Of a stretch of 38,897 bases of DNA, positions 17,792-24,775 are shown piece after piece. The position numbers and the translations under genes are program-made. The notes below the pieces were generated by a model, which did no database searches, was not told the origin of the DNA, and worked only from the letters and a program-made list of their open reading frames with translations. The first letter of the stretch is position 1; every line of letters starts with the position of its first letter. This stretch comes from an uncultured bacterium (GTDB taxonomy: Bacteria; Cyanobacteriota; Vampirovibrionia; Gastranaerophilales; Gastranaerophilaceae). Location: assembly GCA_902796515.1 (NCBI GenBank), contig CADBOZ010000134.1, positions 1 to 38,897 on the forward strand, given 5' to 3'.

Positions 17792-18283
17792 ATGACATTT
17801 GGAATTTTTGATATAGCAGCTTCGGGAATGAGAGCTCAAAGAATAGCAATGGATACTGTTTCGTCCAATATTGCTAATGTAAATACAACAAGGGATGAAT
17901 ACGGAAATAAAAACGTATTTCATAAAAAACAGGTTAATTTTAAAGAAATGGCGCTAAAAAAGGGCTTCGGCTTTCCGAAAGGAAATGTAAGCGTTGAATT
18001 CGACCCGCCGGATGAACCGTATCTTGTCGGGGGAGTAACGATAGGCGACAATGCTATTCCGAAAGGGGTAATGGTTGATTCTATTTCGGATTCCATTAAC
18101 CCCACAAGAATTGTGTATGACCCAAATCACCCTGATGCCGATAAAGACGGATATGTAGAGCTTCCGAACGTAAATGTTGTTGAAGAAATGGTTAATATGG
18201 TTAATGCATCAAGAGCATACGAAGCCAATGTTACGATTGCGCAGACTTCAAAATCTATGATACAGAGTGCCATAAACATATAA
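17792..18283 (+). CDS. flgC: Flagellar proximal rod protein FlgC
   Basis: This is the second rod subunit. The N-terminal rod signature reads FDIAASGMRAQRIAMDTVSS then NIANVNTT, and the C-terminal signature is VNVVEEMVNMVNASRAYEAN. At 163 aa it is of normal length for FlgC. It starts 15 bp after flgB with a strong GGAG site. Confidence 0.94.
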   Translation: MTFGIFDIAASGMRAQRIAMDTVSSNIANVNTTRDEYGNKNVFHKKQVNFKEMALKKGFGFPKGNVSVEFDPPDEPYLVGGVTIGDNAIPKGVMVDSISDSINPTRIVYDPNHPDADKDGYVELPNVNVVEEMVNMVNASRAYEANVTIAQTSKSMIQSAINI

Positions 18284-18295
18284 AAAGGATAGAAT

Positions 18296-18745
18296 ATGAA
18301 TAATGATTTTCTGGTAAGCACAAATTTTCAAACTAAACAATTTAATAATTCAATTGAAGGGTTTAACAAAGAATTTAATAAAAACTTTAAAAACTCGGTT
18401 GCAAAAACAAATGACGCAAGCGAGTTTGAAAAAATATTTAATTCAATGGGGCAAAAACCTCTAACTGCCGAAATTTCATTAGACAGCGGCAAGGAAAGGA
18501 AGATGTCTGCCGTAGAAAAAACAGTTAATGACATCGGAAGGGGCTTTTCTAACAGCTTAAACGATTTGAATAACATGCAGAGGCAAGCTGAAGCGGATTT
18601 TGAAACATTTGCGTCAGGCGGCGATATAAGTGTTCATGATGTGATGATATCCGCTCAAAAATCCAATCTTTCAATGCAGATGGCAATTCAATTAAGAAAC
18701 AGATTTATAAATGCATACAACGAACTAAAATCCATGAGCATATAA
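18296..18745 (+). CDS. fliE: Flagellar hook-basal body protein FliE
   Basis: FliE links the MS ring to the proximal rod. The diagnostic C-terminal half (about residues 75-149) contains FSNSLNDLNNMQRQAEADFE, SVHDVMISAQKSNLSMQMAI and RNRFINAYNELKSM. The protein is 149 aa against about 105 for the typical protein, because residues 1-60 are an extra asparagine- and phenylalanine-rich extension. It starts 12 bp after flgC. The cluster ends here: no fliF, fliG or export gene follows. Confidence 0.92.
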   Translation: MNNDFLVSTNFQTKQFNNSIEGFNKEFNKNFKNSVAKTNDASEFEKIFNSMGQKPLTAEISLDSGKERKMSAVEKTVNDIGRGFSNSLNDLNNMQRQAEADFETFASGGDISVHDVMISAQKSNLSMQMAIQLRNRFINAYNELKSMSI

Positions 18746-18784
18746 AAAGCGAAGCCGGTGCGTAAACCAAATCGATGAGATTTG
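18746..18784. repeat. Intergenic repeat, copy 1 (head plus hairpin)
   Basis: A 39-bp unit starting AAAGCGAAGCCGGTGCGTAA and ending in the hairpin CAAATC-GATGA-GATTTG is repeated at 18918 with one mismatch. It begins immediately after the fliE stop codon. Confidence 0.8.
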
Positions 18785-18818
18785 GTTGAAGCAGTCGATG
18801 ACCGCCGTTTCAAATCGG

Positions 18819-18859
18819 CAAATCGATGAGATTTGACGATAGCACTACGATAGCGACGT
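18819..18859. repeat. Intergenic repeat, partial copy (hairpin plus tail)
   Basis: The hairpin CAAATC-GATGA-GATTTG, then 6 bp, then GCACTACGATAGCGACGT. The same hairpin-6 bp-tail arrangement recurs at 18940-18980 with compensated C/T and A/G changes. Confidence 0.7.
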
Positions 18860-18917
18860 AGGATAATCGAGGCTGTTGAGCGACATAGCGAAACAAAGCC
18901 GAGATACCCACAGGAGC

Positions 18918-18980
18918 AAAGCGAAGCCGGTGCGTAAACCAAATCGACGAGATTTGTTGTGTGCACTACGACAACGATGT
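18918..18980. repeat. Intergenic repeat, full copy (head, hairpin, tail)
   Basis: A 63-bp unit with the head AAAGCGAAGCCGGTGC, the hairpin CAAATC-GACGA-GATTTG and the tail GCACTACGACAACGATGT. The region 18746-18980 is visibly richer in G+C than its surroundings and separates the convergent fliE and TonB-like genes. An open frame on the minus strand here (18688-18987) is made of repeat sequence and is not a gene. Confidence 0.8.
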
Positions 18981-19003
18981 TTGGCACGCTATATAAATGT
19001 ATC

Positions 19004-20098
19004 TTAATTCAACGATATTTCAAAATTGCCGTTATAGAACTTTATGGTCAATTGCATAGCTTCACCTTTGTAACTTTCAGGCGGAGCATTAAATGCGGGT
19101 ACTTGCATGACGGCTTTATAAACGGCATCGTTTAATGTTGAATTTGTTGACTGTTTTACAAATTTTCTTTCGATAAGTTTCCCGTTGCTTGCAATTTTAA
19201 ATGAAAGTGCACAGCTGCCATCGCCTATAACATCGGCAAAATCTATGGCATGACCTATTTTATTTCTGAGAGAATTTTTATAGTTTGCAAGTGTTTGAGA
19301 AGAAGCCGCCGTTGCAGGTTTTTGTACAGTTGCCGGTTGTGTTTTTGCTGTTTGAACAGGTTGTGCCGGTTGAATTTGTTGTGTTTGCTGCCAAACAGGT
19401 ACTTGAATATTATTCGTTGTTTTGTTATTTGTCGGACTGTTTTGAGTCTGAGTTTTTGGCTGCGGCTGGGCTTTTGGGGTATTCTGTTGTTTAACAGGTT
19501 GACTAACGGGTTGTTTAACAGGTTGTTTTACGGGTTGTGCGGTTTGCTTTTGAGTTTTTGCATTTTGTATCGGTTGGCTAACCTGTTGTTTTGAATTTTG
19601 TTTTATTGGTTGTTTTGTCGGATTAACGATTTTTTCCGGTTTTTTTAGGGGCTCAAATTTTAAAGGAACTACTGTTGTTTTTGGCTGCTGTTCTGCCGGT
19701 TGTTGTATTATCGGCGGGTTATCTTCCTTTTTTTCAACTTTAGGCAACTCATTATTCCAGAAGCTATCAAGAGAAGGTATATTTGTATTTACGGCTTCCG
19801 TTTTTTTCGGCGTTTCGTTTTTTTGTTCATATTTTGGATTAATAAAGAAAACTATAATAATTGATAAAAACAGGCAAATTCCAAAAATAATATAAGAAAG
19901 TATATCTTCAGGCTTTTTTTCTTCTTTTACTATTGTAAAATCCTGTTTTTCTTCATATTTAATATTGTTTTCAGGTTCAGGCGCTGCTTCAGGCTTTTGG
20001 TTTTCTGTTTTAATTTCTTCAAAAGTATCACTTCCGCAGTCATCACAATAGTATGGCTTTGTTTCATATTCTTTGCTGCATTCGGTACATCTGTACAT
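19004..20098 (-). CDS. Zinc-ribbon, membrane-anchored TonB-like protein
   Basis: Domain order: a C4 zinc ribbon (C4-xx-C7 and C18-xx-C21), an acidic spacer, one membrane span (about residues 66-86, IIFGICLFLSIIIVFF), a long proline-, glutamine-, lysine- and threonine-rich linker (about 95-270, with repeated PVKQPV units), and a C-terminal domain of about 90 aa resembling TonB/TolA C-termini (GSCALSFKIASNGKLIERKF ... YKAVMQVPAFNAPPESYKGE). The zinc ribbon would lie in the cytoplasm and the linker would span the periplasm. Typical TonB has no zinc ribbon, so the architecture is unusual. It is the last gene of the six-frame operon starting at 24467 and follows the previous gene by 11 bp. Confidence 0.85.
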   Translation of the reverse strand: MYRCTECSKEYETKPYYCDDCGSDTFEEIKTENQKPEAAPEPENNIKYEEKQDFTIVKEEKKPEDILSYIIFGICLFLSIIIVFFINPKYEQKNETPKKTEAVNTNIPSLDSFWNNELPKVEKKEDNPPIIQQPAEQQPKTTVVPLKFEPLKKPEKIVNPTKQPIKQNSKQQVSQPIQNAKTQKQTAQPVKQPVKQPVSQPVKQQNTPKAQPQPKTQTQNSPTNNKTTNNIQVPVWQQTQQIQPAQPVQTAKTQPATVQKPATAASSQTLANYKNSLRNKIGHAIDFADVIGDGSCALSFKIASNGKLIERKFVKQSTNSTLNDAVYKAVMQVPAFNAPPESYKGEAMQLTIKFYNGNFEISLN

Positions 20099-20109
20099 TT
20101 AACTGTATC

Positions 20110-20553
20110 CTATTTGTTAATTATTTCGGTGTCGTTGTAGTCTTTAGGTGTAGAATATTTCGTGTTTGAAGATATTTTCCACGCGCCTTTGACTGTTGTT
20201 GTTAGTCTGTTTGTGCCGTTCGGGAAATTTAAAATATGCTTTCCCTGATAGCTTCTTATAACGGGTGCTATATGTTGTATTGCATAAGGTGTATATTGTT
20301 TTGTGTCGGAATAAGTTTGAATATTTGAAATTTTGCCGTACTTATCAACATCAAAGCTAAATCTGAATATTGTTCCGTTCGGAACAACGGGAAGGGAAGT
20401 GTCTTTCATGATTTGATTTTGAAGATTGGATCTCCAAACATTCCAGAGAACTTCTTCCTGCTCATGTGTAATTGTTGTAACGGTTTTTGGTTCGGGCTTT
20501 TGAACTTCAACTGTTTTTTGAACAACTTTATTTTCGGTCTGCTGTTTTGGCAT
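20110..20553 (-). pseudogene. C-terminal part of a TonB-like protein, after an in-frame TAG
   Basis: This 147-residue frame continues, in the same reading frame, the gene that ends with TAG at 20557-20559: the codons are AAA-TAG-GCT-ATG. It starts with linker-type sequence (KPEPKTVTTITHE), then has a TonB/TolA-like C-terminal domain (WNVWRSNLQNQIMKD ... GTIFRFSFDVDKYGKISNIQ). On its own it has no membrane anchor, no signal peptide and no Shine-Dalgarno sequence before its ATG. Either the gene is broken by a nonsense mutation, or the stop is a sequencing error, or the two halves are joined by readthrough or made by re-initiation. The intact product would be about 280 aa. Confidence 0.7.
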
Positions 20554-20556
20554 AGC

Positions 20557-20952
20557 CTATTTTGTTTCGGTTTGAACGGCGGTTTGCTTAGGAGTTTCCT
20601 TTTTAACTTCTTTTTTTACGGTTTCGGGTTTTGGCTGTTCTTTTAAAATCGCAACTTTATCGGTTTTATTTTTAACCTGCTTGGTTTCAACCGTTTTTTT
20701 GGTAACAGGTTTTTGTATAACTTCGTTTTTGATATTTTCTTGCAATTTTTGTTGTGAAGATTTTGTATATTCAACGGTTGTTATTGTCGGAATATTTTTT
20801 TCCTCTTTTATTTCCGGAGCATCATTTACGATTGTATAATCGGAATTATAGATAAATGCAGCCTTATGCATTTTGGGTTTTTGAACCGAAACAAATAAGG
20901 TTGCAGCTATCAAAGTTATTATAATAATTAAAAAAATATTTTTATAATTCAT
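20557..20952 (-). pseudogene. N-terminal part of the TonB-like protein, ending at an in-frame TAG
   Basis: 131 residues: a membrane anchor (about residues 5-23, NIFLIIIITLIAATLFVSV), a short periplasmic segment and a lysine-, proline- and valine-rich linker (about 60-131, for example KPETVKKEVKKETPKQ) typical of TonB-like arms. The linker is cut by TAG and resumes in the same frame two codons later (20553). If functional as is, the product would be an anchored linker with no C-terminal domain. It lies 11 bp after the eight-span membrane protein gene. Confidence 0.7.
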
Positions 20953-20963
20953 TTACTTTTTCA

Positions 20964-22562
20964 TTAATCTTTATCTATTTTATCCGTCAATTCTTCAATT
21001 GCAAAGGTTTCAAATTGAGTTTGACTTAACATAAACGTTTCCGCTATAAGTAATGCTGTCGGTACAAGCGCAGCTATTGCACTTAAAAGCATTCCGGAAA
21101 GGTCGCCGCCCATTTCCTGCATAAAGAAGGAGGCATTCATTGAAAATTCAATAATAACAATAACTATACCTATGCAATAGTATCTTCTCATTTCTTTATC
21201 AAGCTTTTTAATGCCTTCAAGTCCGTATATTTCAACGCCGTGAGCAAGATAATTGCTGAAGCCGTCATTTTTTATAACGTTCGAAGCCTGCATTTTCTTA
21301 TTGGCAAGAAAACCGTTTGCAAAAGAGAAGAAAGCAAAAATTATAAGAAACATTGCAAGAACTAAGAATACCGGAGAAATTCTTAAGCCTGAAATTCTTA
21401 ACCAGCCCGCAGCTTCGGGGAAACACATTGCAAGGGTATTAGATACGCCGTATGCAAGGAATGGAGCTGTTATAATACCGAGAACTATTTCACCCAGCTG
21501 TTTTAATTGAAGCATAAATGCTTTATCCTTAATGTTTCTTACTTTTGTTTTACTTAAATTATTTGCATATATTTCAATCCATTTTTGATATTCTTTTATA
21601 ACGTGTTCAAAATCCGGTCTGTATTCAAACTTGTTTAACTCTTTTCTAAGTTCAATACTGTTATTTTTAAAGTAACCCGTTGCAAGAGCTAACGTCAGAG
21701 CCGTTGCGGTAAAGAAAAGCGAAATCAATATTGCAAAAACGGGCATTGTTTTTGGAGTCGTAAAATATAAAACATTAATTATATAAACGGCAGCATAGAA
21801 TAAACAGGGCAAAATTATCATAAATTTTTCCGCAGTTTTTGATACGGTTGTATCTTCGCCGAGTTTATTCTGGAAATATAAGAATACGCCCTGTTTTAGG
21901 ATTAGACCTATTCCGTATACAATTGCGGAATATACAAATATTAATTTCATATTTGTCGGCATCTGGATAACATTTCCTATATCTTCAGCCGGAAGTCCGG
22001 TTAAATAGTTTGAAACTCCGAATGCACAAACAAGAGATGCGAGGAATAAAGCGATATGAAGCACTATACCTGCTTTAGAATTTATTGAAATTTTATTTTT
22101 AAGCTGGTTAATATCGGCGTAAATGTCTTTAACAATAGCAACTCTGGCGCGTTCAATTTCGGATTTTGCCTGCTCTATTTTCATCTTTGCCTGAGGATTA
22201 ACATTGCTTCCGTATATGGCTTTTATATCGTTTTCATCAATGTTGTTTCCGAGATTTGATGTGTCATATGTCGTTTCAAGGATTTTAATTGTAATAAAGT
22301 CGTCGCTGTTAGCCGAAATCAGCTTACAAACTTTATTTATTTCCATACTTTGAGGAAGTGTTTTCCCTTTGAATAAAAAATTTGTGTTATTAAATTGGTT
22401 TAAAAGATAGCACTTATTTGTGTTTTTATCAAATTGAACCGTTAACATAAAATCAAAATTAACGTTTAATTTGAAATCATATCCGTCGCGGGAGGATATA
22501 TTCACAACTTCTTTATCAAGAAATGTTTTTTCGCCGTCTTTTGAAACTATTGTAAAAGCCAT
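20964..22562 (-). CDS. Eight-span membrane protein with FHA-like N-terminus
   Basis: Residues 1-115 look like a degenerate forkhead-associated (FHA) beta sandwich: alternating hydrophobic strands with SRDGYDFKLN and FNNTNFLFKGKTLPQSMEIN in the positions of the R and N loops, but without a clean GR...SxxH motif. A short coiled coil (about 127-160, KIEQAKSEIERARVAIVKDI) leads to about eight membrane spans near residues 167-188, 205-225, 247-267, 273-296, 355-380, 390-415, 455-475 and 483-505. I know no named family with this layout. Its place between a VWA protein and two TonB-like proteins suggests that it is the inner-membrane core of a complex. The FHA call is tentative; the membrane topology is clear. 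Confidence 0.85.
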   Translation of the reverse strand: MAFTIVSKDGEKTFLDKEVVNISSRDGYDFKLNVNFDFMLTVQFDKNTNKCYLLNQFNNTNFLFKGKTLPQSMEINKVCKLISANSDDFITIKILETTYDTSNLGNNIDENDIKAIYGSNVNPQAKMKIEQAKSEIERARVAIVKDIYADINQLKNKISINSKAGIVLHIALFLASLVCAFGVSNYLTGLPAEDIGNVIQMPTNMKLIFVYSAIVYGIGLILKQGVFLYFQNKLGEDTTVSKTAEKFMIILPCLFYAAVYIINVLYFTTPKTMPVFAILISLFFTATALTLALATGYFKNNSIELRKELNKFEYRPDFEHVIKEYQKWIEIYANNLSKTKVRNIKDKAFMLQLKQLGEIVLGIITAPFLAYGVSNTLAMCFPEAAGWLRISGLRISPVFLVLAMFLIIFAFFSFANGFLANKKMQASNVIKNDGFSNYLAHGVEIYGLEGIKKLDKEMRRYYCIGIVIVIIEFSMNASFFMQEMGGDLSGMLLSAIAALVPTALLIAETFMLSQTQFETFAIEELTDKIDKD

Positions 22563-22577
22563 ATTTTAACTTTGCTC

Positions 22578-23246
22578 CTATCGTCCTATTGCTTCTAAAA
22601 ATCTTCTGTTTGCTTTATTTACGTTTTCTTTATTTGCAACAATTAATTTCTTTTCACCCAAAACCGGATTAAGTTTTGATTTAACAAGGTCTAATTTTTC
22701 AGGATGCGCATATACGAACATCATGGCTAAATCAGGCGCATATTCCTGAACTTTTTTAACGTTATCGGGCAATGTATCCCAGTTTATTTGTTTTTCAATG
22801 CTTCCTTCGTTTTCAAGGTCGCCTATTACAACAATTGAGGGTACATATCCTTCTTTTTTCATTGTTAAAACGTGCTCGAAAGCTTTTTTGAGTGCTTCGC
22901 CGTATGCGGTACCGTAATCTTTTTCATCAAATTTCGTAAATTCATTAACCGCGGACATTATTCCCGTTGAATCGGCGGGAGTTCCTTCGTAGATTAAATA
23001 CGATTTTTGAGAAACTTTTAATATTTTAACGGCATCTTCGGGGTCTAATATTGCGCATAAAGATTTTATGTATTTTATTTCTTCGGGAAGCATTTTTTGA
23101 TTTGATGCCGAAGAATCCACAACGAAAATTATTGCGGATTTATGAAAATCATCAACTTTTATATTTTTTATCCCGACAAAAAGCAATTTTCCTATAATTG
23201 AAATTGCAAGTATTAAAATCCCCGTTATAATAAGTCTTTTATTCAT
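22578..23246 (-). CDS. Membrane-anchored von Willebrand A (VWA) domain protein
   Basis: One N-terminal span (about residues 5-26) is followed by a VWA domain with a complete metal-ion-dependent adhesion site: DxSxS (D44, S46, S48 in VVDSSASN), T113 in YGTAYGEAL and D143 in VVIGDLENEG. VWA domains with an intact MIDAS bind partner proteins through Mg2+ and often act as assembly factors beside ATPases or secretion systems. At 222 aa it is a minimal anchor-plus-VWA protein; the domain most likely faces the periplasm. It is 7 bp downstream of the VirB10-like gene and 15 bp upstream of the eight-span gene. Confidence 0.85.
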   Translation of the reverse strand: MNKRLIITGILILAISIIGKLLFVGIKNIKVDDFHKSAIIFVVDSSASNQKMLPEEIKYIKSLCAILDPEDAVKILKVSQKSYLIYEGTPADSTGIMSAVNEFTKFDEKDYGTAYGEALKKAFEHVLTMKKEGYVPSIVVIGDLENEGSIEKQINWDTLPDNVKKVQEYAPDLAMMFVYAHPEKLDLVKSKLNPVLGEKKLIVANKENVNKANRRFLEAIGR

Positions 23247-23253
23247 GTTTATC

Positions 23254-24279
23254 CTATTCGCTCAATGTAACTCTTAATGTCTTTGATAATTCGATTTCAA
23301 GTTCCGTATATGACGGAATTTCGGCATCAACACCTTTTTCAATTGTCGAACCTGCAAGACTTCCGCCTGCACCAACCGCAGTTCCTATTGCAACCGCTCT
23401 TCCCAAGTTATCTCCGCCTGATAAAGCGCCGACAATCAGTCCTCCCAGTGCGCCGATTATTGCTCCGGTCGCAACATTTTTAACTGTTGAAACAACTTTA
23501 CCGTCGTTTTCAACCGAAAAATCAACCTTTTCTGTTGATATATTTAATATTTTGCCTTCCGGAGTAACTAATTTATCAAAATTAATAACTACTCTGCCGT
23601 TCCTTGAAGCGTATTGTGCCGGATGTGCAAGAATTAAGTTGCCGTACAGAACACTTCCCTGCGGAGCCACAACGGAACCGTTATATGTCCAGTTGTCAGA
23701 TAAAATTGCTATAATTTCATCCCCCACAGATGCCGTTGAAGTGTTGATTGCATTTTGTAAGTATGTTGAAAACTTTGTTCCTTTCGGAATTTGAGCAACA
23801 TATCCTCTTAAAGTATTGTCGTTTGCGGTTTTAGTTGTACTTTTAGTTGAAGAAGACTTGCTGTTTTCTTCAAAATTGTAAACCGTTTTTTTGGCAGGAT
23901 TTATAACTTCATCTGCAAGTTTATCATATATACCTATAATTCTTGAATCTTCGGATTGTTCAAGCGTTATATCGGCAGATTTTATCTGTTTCAGGATATA
24001 TTTGTTGATTGCCTTATTATTGTTTGATTGATAATAATAGAACATATTCTGACCGCTTTGTTGTAAAATAACAACCGCATAATCCTCAGCGTTCTTGTTG
24101 CTTATTCCGTAATAAGGATTTTCCTTTGTTAAAGTAAAATTCTTTGTGTCATAAGCATTTTTAACCTTAGGCATTATTTCGGAAACATTTACACCTTTAA
24201 GGTAGTATAATTCGCTAAAAGCAAGGGCTGAAGAACAGCTATAAAGTAATAATATTAATGCAGACAGTAATTTTTTCAT
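23254..24279 (-). CDS. Secreted VirB10/TrbI-like protein with glycine zipper
   Basis: A signal peptide covers residues 1-20 (cleavage after ALA likely; LYSC at 12-15 is a poor lipobox). Residues 21-130 are a separate N-terminal domain. After a serine/threonine linker (140-155), residues 157-255 resemble the VirB10/TrbI C-terminal barrel: RGYVAQIPKGTKFSTYLQNA, then VGDEIIAILSDN, then VVAPQGSVLYGN, then a strand with VVINFDKLVTPEGK. In type IV secretion this fold lines the outer-membrane channel. Residues 271-310 are a glycine zipper (GAIIGALGGLIVGALSGGDN), common in outer-membrane or pore-associated proteins. It overlaps the upstream small gene by 4 nt. No other T4SS gene is present, so a channel or structural role is inference. 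Confidence 0.8.
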   Translation of the reverse strand: MKKLLSALILLLYSCSSALAFSELYYLKGVNVSEIMPKVKNAYDTKNFTLTKENPYYGISNKNAEDYAVVILQQSGQNMFYYYQSNNNKAINKYILKQIKSADITLEQSEDSRIIGIYDKLADEVINPAKKTVYNFEENSKSSSTKSTTKTANDNTLRGYVAQIPKGTKFSTYLQNAINTSTASVGDEIIAILSDNWTYNGSVVAPQGSVLYGNLILAHPAQYASRNGRVVINFDKLVTPEGKILNISTEKVDFSVENDGKVVSTVKNVATGAIIGALGGLIVGALSGGDNLGRAVAIGTAVGAGGSLAGSTIEKGVDAEIPSYTELEIELSKTLRVTLSE

Positions 24280-24467
24280 TTTCTTTCTTTCATAAATTGA
24301 GTATATGTCGTTTGCTTTGTTGTAGTTACAGAGCCGTCATCATTGATTTTTACAAGATATTCTATTGTATTGATTGAAAAAGGCTTATGAAGCACAGGTC
24401 TTTTAATCAGTATAAAGCCTGTAAAAACAATAACCACAATAAGAATTACAGATAAACTTGTTTTCAT
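24276..24467 (-). CDS. Small single-span membrane protein, first gene of the operon
   Basis: 63 residues with one membrane span (about 5-22, LSVILIVVIVFTGFILI) followed by a short exported domain (INTIEYLVKINDDGSVTTTK). No family is recognised. It is accepted as real because AAAGGATG lies at the right distance from the ATG, the stop overlaps the next start by 4 nt (ATGA), and a TATAAT -10 box stands just upstream. Confidence 0.7.
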   Translation of the reverse strand: MKTSLSVILIVVIVFTGFILIKRPVLHKPFSINTIEYLVKINDDGSVTTTKQTTYTQFMKERK

Positions 24468-24492
24468 ATTTAAGCATCCTTTATTCCATTTT

Positions 24493-24498
24493 ATTATA
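24493..24498 (-). promoter_or_regulatory. Likely -10 box for the 19004-24467 operon
   Basis: A perfect TATAAT on the minus strand about 25 bp before the first ATG. The -35 region is poor (AGAACA at about 17 bp), which suggests a weak or activated promoter. Confidence 0.45.
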
Positions 24499-24775
24499 CG
24501 ATATAAAAGATTAAATGTTCTAAAAAAATAACATTAGTTAACATTTTGGCAATTTATATCTTCGTTTTTATATTTTGCATAATAGGGCAATAATAAACTT
24601 TAAACGGTAACGTTAATTGCAAACAAGAAAACAACCTAAATTTCAAAGGATAATTTAAAGTTTTTCCTTTGAAATTTAGCCTTGCACTTTTAAGTAAGCA
24701 TTTGTTAATCCAAATGCCGCTAAAACAAAAAAATGTCTAATTTAATATAAAATTGAATTGAAAATATCAGGTTAT
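24499..24775. other. Intergenic region with a 15-bp inverted repeat
   Basis: The gap between the six-frame operon and the upstream repeat-protein gene contains CTAAATTTCAAAGGA (24636-24650) and its exact complement TCCTTTGAAATTTAG (24665-24679), with a 14-nt loop. On the minus strand it is followed by GTTGTTTTCTTGTTTGC, a loose U-rich stretch, so it may terminate the 24776-26146 transcript. No coding sequence was seen. Confidence 0.5.

Noticed and set aside
18746-18980. Possible CRISPR array
   Set aside because: Only two near-identical 39-bp units, 172 bp apart, with partial units between; there is no regular spacer pattern and no cas gene.
18688-18987. 99-codon open frame on the minus strand
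   Set aside because: It is built from the intergenic repeats, overlaps fliE, and its peptide repeats (KSHRF twice) simply reflect the DNA repeats.
19250-19594. Long plus-strand open frames opposite the TonB-like gene
   Set aside because: They are shadows of the proline/glutamine-rich linker; they have no ribosome-binding site, and the peptides are cysteine/leucine-rich nonsense.
20110-20952. General TAG recoding in this organism
   Set aside because: Other genes such as ugd, the b' subunit gene and the 34175 gene end properly at TAG, so only this one gene is affected.
23254-24279. Evidence for a complete type IV secretion system
   Set aside because: Only a VirB10-like fold is visible; no VirB4, VirB11, VirD4, VirB7 or VirB9 candidates are in the window.
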